A stretch of 64,000 nucleotides of DNA, from the NCBI RefSeq assembly GCF_900116255.1, contig NZ_FPAI01000002.1, forward strand, positions 124,001 through 188,000, read 5' to 3'. Under the pieces are notes generated by a model that was not told the origin of the DNA, searched no databases, and saw only the letters and a program-made list of their open reading frames with translations. The position numbers and the translations under genes were made by a program. The stretch comes from Halolactibacillus miurensis. GTDB taxonomy: Bacteria > Bacillota > Bacilli > Bacillales > Amphibacillaceae. Positions 60,650 through 64,000 of this stretch are shown here, piece by piece; the stretch's first letter is position 1; the number at the start of each line of letters is the position of its first letter.

Positions 60650-61795
60650 ATGAAACTGAAGGGAATGGACAAAATGATTAATGAAGCACGGTTAGTCGAT
60701 GAATTTTTAACACTCGTTCAAATTGATTCAGAAACAGGACATGAAGGAACGATTCAAACACGATTAAAAGCCTTATTTGAGTCACTTGGTGTTGAAGTAA
60801 AAGAAGATCAAGCGAAAGAAGCGACGGGATTTGGAGCCAATAACTTGATTTGTACGTTGAAAGGTAATGTAGATGCCCCGACCATTTACTTTACCTCACA
60901 TATGGATACGGTGGTACCTGGTAAATGTGTGAAGCCCCTCATTGATGGTGACGTGATTAAATCCGATGGGTCAACCATTCTTGGCGCCGATGATAAAACA
61001 GGCCTTGCGGCCATCTTTGAAGCAATCCGAGTCTTAAAAGAACAAAATATAGCTCATGGTGATATTCAGTTTGTTATAACTGTCGGTGAGGAATCGGGTC
61101 TTGTTGGTGCCAAAGCTTTAAATAAAGAGATGATTCATGCCGAATTCGGTTATGCGCTTGATAGTGATGGACCTGTTGGGGATGTCATCGTGGCAGCGCC
61201 AACACAAGTGAAAGTGTTTGCGAAGCTCCACGGAAAAACAGCCCATGCTGGTGTCGCACCGGAAAAAGGCGTTTCCGCGATTACGATGGCATCCAAAGCG
61301 ATTAGTCGGATGCCCCTCGGCCGGATCGATGAAGAAACAACGGCGAATATTGGCCGTTTCTCGGGTGGGGATAAGACGAACATTGTTTGTGATTATGTCG
61401 AAGTGTTAGCAGAAGCGCGTTCACTCGACCAGGATAAGGTTGAACAACAAGTGAAAAAAATGGTGGAGGCGTTCGAGGCAGTCGCGGCTGAAATGGGTGG
61501 TCGGGCTGAAGTGGAAACAGAATTTATGTATCCAGGCTTTAAACGAAATGAATCAGATGACGTTGTTCAAATCGCCAAAACAGCCATTGAACAAATCAAT
61601 CGTACGTTTGTCGTTAAAACGAGCGGCGGCGGAAGTGATGCTAATATTATTTCTGGTTTTGGGATTCCAACGGTCAACTTGGCGGTAGGTTATCGTGATA
61701 TTCATACAACGAATGAAGCCATGCCGATTCAAGAACTTGTTAAAATTACTGAACTCGTTGTTGAAATCATTAAAACAGTCACACAGAAAGCTTAA
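60650..61795 (+). CDS. yqjE: M20 family peptidase (PepT-like, YqjE)
   Basis: A zinc-dependent tripeptidase-like or di/tripeptidase of the M20 family, 381 residues. Metal and catalytic sites are visible: FTSHMDTVVPG (His, Asp), ILGADDKTGLA (Asp), TVGEESGLVGA (Glu-Glu), YALDSDGPVG and a C-terminal IHTTNE His. The dimerisation domain lies at about residues 185-300. AAGGAG supports ATG 60650; ATG 60674 would give the shorter family-type start MINEARLVDEF. A terminator follows. Confidence 0.92.
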   Translation: MKLKGMDKMINEARLVDEFLTLVQIDSETGHEGTIQTRLKALFESLGVEVKEDQAKEATGFGANNLICTLKGNVDAPTIYFTSHMDTVVPGKCVKPLIDGDVIKSDGSTILGADDKTGLAAIFEAIRVLKEQNIAHGDIQFVITVGEESGLVGAKALNKEMIHAEFGYALDSDGPVGDVIVAAPTQVKVFAKLHGKTAHAGVAPEKGVSAITMASKAISRMPLGRIDEETTANIGRFSGGDKTNIVCDYVEVLAEARSLDQDKVEQQVKKMVEAFEAVAAEMGGRAEVETEFMYPGFKRNESDDVVQIAKTAIEQINRTFVVKTSGGGSDANIISGFGIPTVNLAVGYRDIHTTNEAMPIQELVKITELVVEIIKTVTQKA

Positions 61796-61802
61796 TGTTC
61801 CT

Positions 61803-61834
61803 AACCACACTCACGTAAACGGGTGTGGTTTTTC
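61803..61834 (+). terminator. Terminator after yqjE
   Basis: Stem AACCACAC (61803-61810) with GTGTGGTT (61823-61830) and T residues. Confidence 0.83.
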
Positions 61835-61976
61835 AATGTTTAGATCAATGAAGATCCAACACGTGCATAATTATTTGTTGTGTCCGCCATCACAAACACA
61901 TGTATTCCCTTTTACTTTCAGGTTGTGATACGATAGAGCTAGAACGGTTGTTCTTAAGAGAGGAGAGTCAGATAAG

Positions 61977-63254
61977 GTGAGTTATTATCCCAAAAAAGGA
62001 CGCGTTATTTTTCATGTGGATATGAATAGTTTTTATGCCTCAGTTGAAATGGCGTATAATCCTTCGCTAAAAGGAAAACCGCTTGCCATTGCTGGAAATC
62101 CTGAGGAACGCCGCGGTATTATCGTCACAAGTAGCTATGAAGCAAGAGCCAAAGGTGTCAAGACAACGATGCCACTATTTCAAGCGAAAAAGCTTTGTCC
62201 GGAATTGATTGTCTTAAAACCTAACTTCGAACGTTACCGCGAAGCATCAAAAGCCATGTTTAAGGTAATGGCAGAGATTACTGACAAAGTTGAACCCGTT
62301 TCGATTGATGAAGGGTACTTAGACATTAGTGAGTGTGAGACGCAAGGCAGTCCACTTGAAATCGCTGAAAAATTACAACAACGTCTTTTAAATGAACTAG
62401 ATTTACCATGCAGTATCGGGATTGCCCCGAATAAGTTTTTAGCTAAGATGGCCTCAGATATGAAAAAGCCACTCGGTATTACGGTGTTACGAAAAAGAGA
62501 ACTAGCGCAAGTGTTATGGCCACTAGATATTGGTGAGATGCACGGGGTTGGGGCTAAAACAAAAGAAAAGCTTAATCAGATAAATATTTATACAATTGGC
62601 GACTTAGCTGTGGCTGATGATGTCATTTTAAGGCGTGTGCTTGGCATTAACGGAGTAAGGTTGATCAAGCGCGCTAACGGAGAGGATCATCGAGCGGTCG
62701 ATCCTGATAGTGTGTTTGATTTTAAGAGTGTGGGCCATTCAGAAACATTAAGGCACGACACCATCGATGAGACGATACTGTTATCATTGATTCGGAAACT
62801 ATCCAATAAAGTATCGATCCGTCTTAAAAGAAAAGCTTACATCGGTGAAACGGTCCAGCTGATGATTCGTTATTATGATCGTAAAACGATTACGCGAAGT
62901 GTCACGGTCCATCGACCGATTGAACAAGCAGGGGATATCTATGGCCTTGCGACCCAGTTATTTGAGATGCATTGGAATGGTGAGGCGATTCGTCTACTTG
63001 GTGTGACTGTTCAAGGACTGATTGAGAAAAAACACTACTACGAACAACTCGATTTGTTTCACTATAAAGATCATTTAAAACATGAACAACTCGAATCAAC
63101 GATTCAAGCACTAACAAATAAGTATGGATACAACCCGTTTGATCGCTCTTTGAAGAAAAAGAAACAAACTGATTCGCTGATTGATTCAGAGTCAAATCAA
63201 CCGACAACAAGTTTTCAAAAAGATTTTTTAGATGATTATCGACAAGACAACTAG
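61977..63254 (+). CDS. dinB: DNA polymerase IV (Y-family, PolY1/DinB)
   Basis: A lesion-bypass polymerase, 425 residues. Catalytic carboxylates are D15 (HVDMNSFYASVE) and D111-E112 (SIDEGYLD). The thumb and little-finger domains follow, and a beta-clamp-binding motif QLDLF lies near residue 356. GTG 61977 is the start, with GAGGAGAG upstream. It equals B. subtilis yqjH (polYA) in place and content. The stop is followed by a bidirectional terminator shared with rnz. Confidence 0.95.
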   Translation: MSYYPKKGRVIFHVDMNSFYASVEMAYNPSLKGKPLAIAGNPEERRGIIVTSSYEARAKGVKTTMPLFQAKKLCPELIVLKPNFERYREASKAMFKVMAEITDKVEPVSIDEGYLDISECETQGSPLEIAEKLQQRLLNELDLPCSIGIAPNKFLAKMASDMKKPLGITVLRKRELAQVLWPLDIGEMHGVGAKTKEKLNQINIYTIGDLAVADDVILRRVLGINGVRLIKRANGEDHRAVDPDSVFDFKSVGHSETLRHDTIDETILLSLIRKLSNKVSIRLKRKAYIGETVQLMIRYYDRKTITRSVTVHRPIEQAGDIYGLATQLFEMHWNGEAIRLLGVTVQGLIEKKHYYEQLDLFHYKDHLKHEQLESTIQALTNKYGYNPFDRSLKKKKQTDSLIDSESNQPTTSFQKDFLDDYRQDN

Positions 63255-63292
63255 CCACTTTCCTTAATATAAGGAGGTGGCTAGTTGTCTTT
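63245..63292. terminator. Bidirectional terminator between dinB and rnz
   Basis: A 14-bp stem AGACAACTAGCCAC (63245-63258) with its complement at 63277-63290. The inner TCCTTAATATAAGGA is itself palindromic. The dinB stop codon lies in the left arm. Confidence 0.85.
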
Positions 63293-63294
63293 CA

Positions 63295-64000
63295 TTACGA
63301 TCGCTTCGGGACAGTGTAAGTCATAAAATCATAAGCGAAAGCGGTCTGTTGAAAAATTATTTGTGCATCTTCTAAGAGCGTGTTCAGTTGATGCGGATCA
63401 TAACGCTGGGATAGGTGATTAATAATGAGCTGGTCAACATTTCCTAATTGAGCAAGTTCACATGCTTCATCAATCGTACTATGCGAATGACTTCTCGCAA
63501 GTTCCACGAGTGCTTGTTCATAAGTCCCTTCATGAATCAGTAATTGACTCCCTTTAATAAAATCAACTAAAGCGTCAACAGGGCCGGTATCACCGAGAAT
63601 GCTTATGACGCGGCCTTTTTTATCAGGACCGATAACATCACGGCGCATAATCACGCGCCCGTCAGGTAAGGTTGTTTCTGGTTGGTCTTTGATTTGTTGA
63701 TAGAGGGGTGAAGGTTTGAGACCAAGTGCTTGTAACTTTTGAACGTTTAGTTCTCCTAATTGATTGTGCTCACACACTTTAAAGCCGAAAGAAACAAGAC
63801 CATGGTTTAACTGTTTGACGTGAACATCACATGTCTTTAGCTGGAACACACCACCGTCGACTAAATCATGATAATGAATCACATAAGGTACATGCGTGCC
63901 ACTCACACGAAATGCCGTGTCAATAAAGGTCTGTATACCCTTAGGTGCGTAAATATCGACAGGTGACGTACCATCTAAAAAGGCACGACTTGACAATAGC
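63295..64000 (-). CDS. rnz: Ribonuclease Z, C-terminal part (runs off right edge)
   Basis: tRNA 3'-end endonuclease of the MBL fold, which removes 3' trailers of tRNA precursors that lack CCA (such as the tRNA-Phe gene in this window). About 235 of some 307 residues are visible. The start is beyond the right edge: the frame is open there and the HLHGDH zinc motif should lie outside. Visible motifs are LYAPKGI-like (DIYAPKGIQTF), PDGRVIMRRDVIGPDKKGR, ILGDTGP (Asp ligand), LIHEGTYEQ and HSHSTIDEACELA, with NHLSQRYD carrying the last His. Confidence 0.94.
   Translation of the reverse strand, partial: LLSSRAFLDGTSPVDIYAPKGIQTFIDTAFRVSGTHVPYVIHYHDLVDGGVFQLKTCDVHVKQLNHGLVSFGFKVCEHNQLGELNVQKLQALGLKPSPLYQQIKDQPETTLPDGRVIMRRDVIGPDKKGRVISILGDTGPVDALVDFIKGSQLLIHEGTYEQALVELARSHSHSTIDEACELAQLGNVDQLIINHLSQRYDPHQLNTLLEDAQIIFQQTAFAYDFMTYTVPKRS

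Noticed and set aside
1-64000. CRISPR arrays, insertion sequences, prophage or integrative elements
   Set aside because: No spaced direct repeats, transposase, integrase or attachment duplications were found. Gene order is that of a conserved chromosome core.

Overview
The window is a dense, low-GC chromosomal segment of a spore-forming member of the Bacillaceae (Bacillota). Its gene order follows the Bacillus subtilis glyS-dnaG-sigA to yqjK region almost gene by gene. It carries Spo0A, SpoIVB and the complete SpoIIIA operon, a comG competence operon, Mn superoxide dismutase and a branched-chain 2-oxoacid dehydrogenase cluster. It also carries an OLE (ornate, large, extremophilic) RNA with its membrane partner OapA, which points to an alkaliphilic, halophilic or otherwise extremophilic and probably anaerobe-tolerant relative of Halalkalibacterium or Amphibacillus. 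The genus is inferred, not shown. No rRNA operon, prophage, insertion sequence or CRISPR array was recognised.

Layout. 1-9.7 kb: end of glyS, the PPDK regulator yqfL, the dnaG-sigA macromolecular-synthesis operon, a membrane protein, trmK, a Nif3-like protein, the DEAD-box helicase cshB and endonuclease IV. 9.8-15 kb: YqfT-like protein, a secreted lytic-transglycosylase-like protein, an orphan NfeD-type protein, a Na+/phosphate symporter with Pho-box-like repeats, six tRNA genes and a TraR/DksA-type protein. 15.3-24 kb: sodA, the transpeptidase pbpA, two membrane-anchored proteins, rpmG, yqgN, yqgQ, glcK, a lipoteichoic acid synthase and the metallo-hydrolase yqgX. 24-28 kb (minus strand): comGA-comGG. 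28-32 kb: aroK, yqhL, mntR, yqhP, yqhT, efp. 32-37 kb: spoIIIAA-AH behind a good sigma-E promoter. 37-48 kb: accBC, yqhY, nusB, folD, xseAB, ispA, OLE RNA, oapA, tlyA, ahrC, recN. 48-50 kb: spoIVB and spo0A; spo0A has a sigma-H-like promoter and 0A boxes. 50-56.5 kb: aspartokinase and lpdV-bkdAA-bkdAB-bkdB. 56.5-64 kb: small membrane proteins, a chemoreceptor, a YqjA-like membrane protein, a PepT-like peptidase, DNA polymerase IV, and RNase Z running off the right edge.

Most notable content. The OLE RNA (about 611 nt) lies between ispA and oapA. Its two ends can pair as a 12-bp stem, and an extended -10 promoter lies just upstream. Two genes of the MEP isoprenoid pathway that are expected in this neighbourhood are absent: ispH after yqfO, and dxs after ispA/oapA. 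The downstream prenyl synthase ispA is kept. Together this suggests that isoprenoid precursors come from the mevalonate pathway or that the MEP genes have moved. Other features worth checking are terminators that overlap coding sequence (a perfect 48-nt palindrome contains the aroK stop codon), a bkd cluster without ptb/bcd/buk, and a ribosomal protein L33 that has lost its zinc-binding cysteines.
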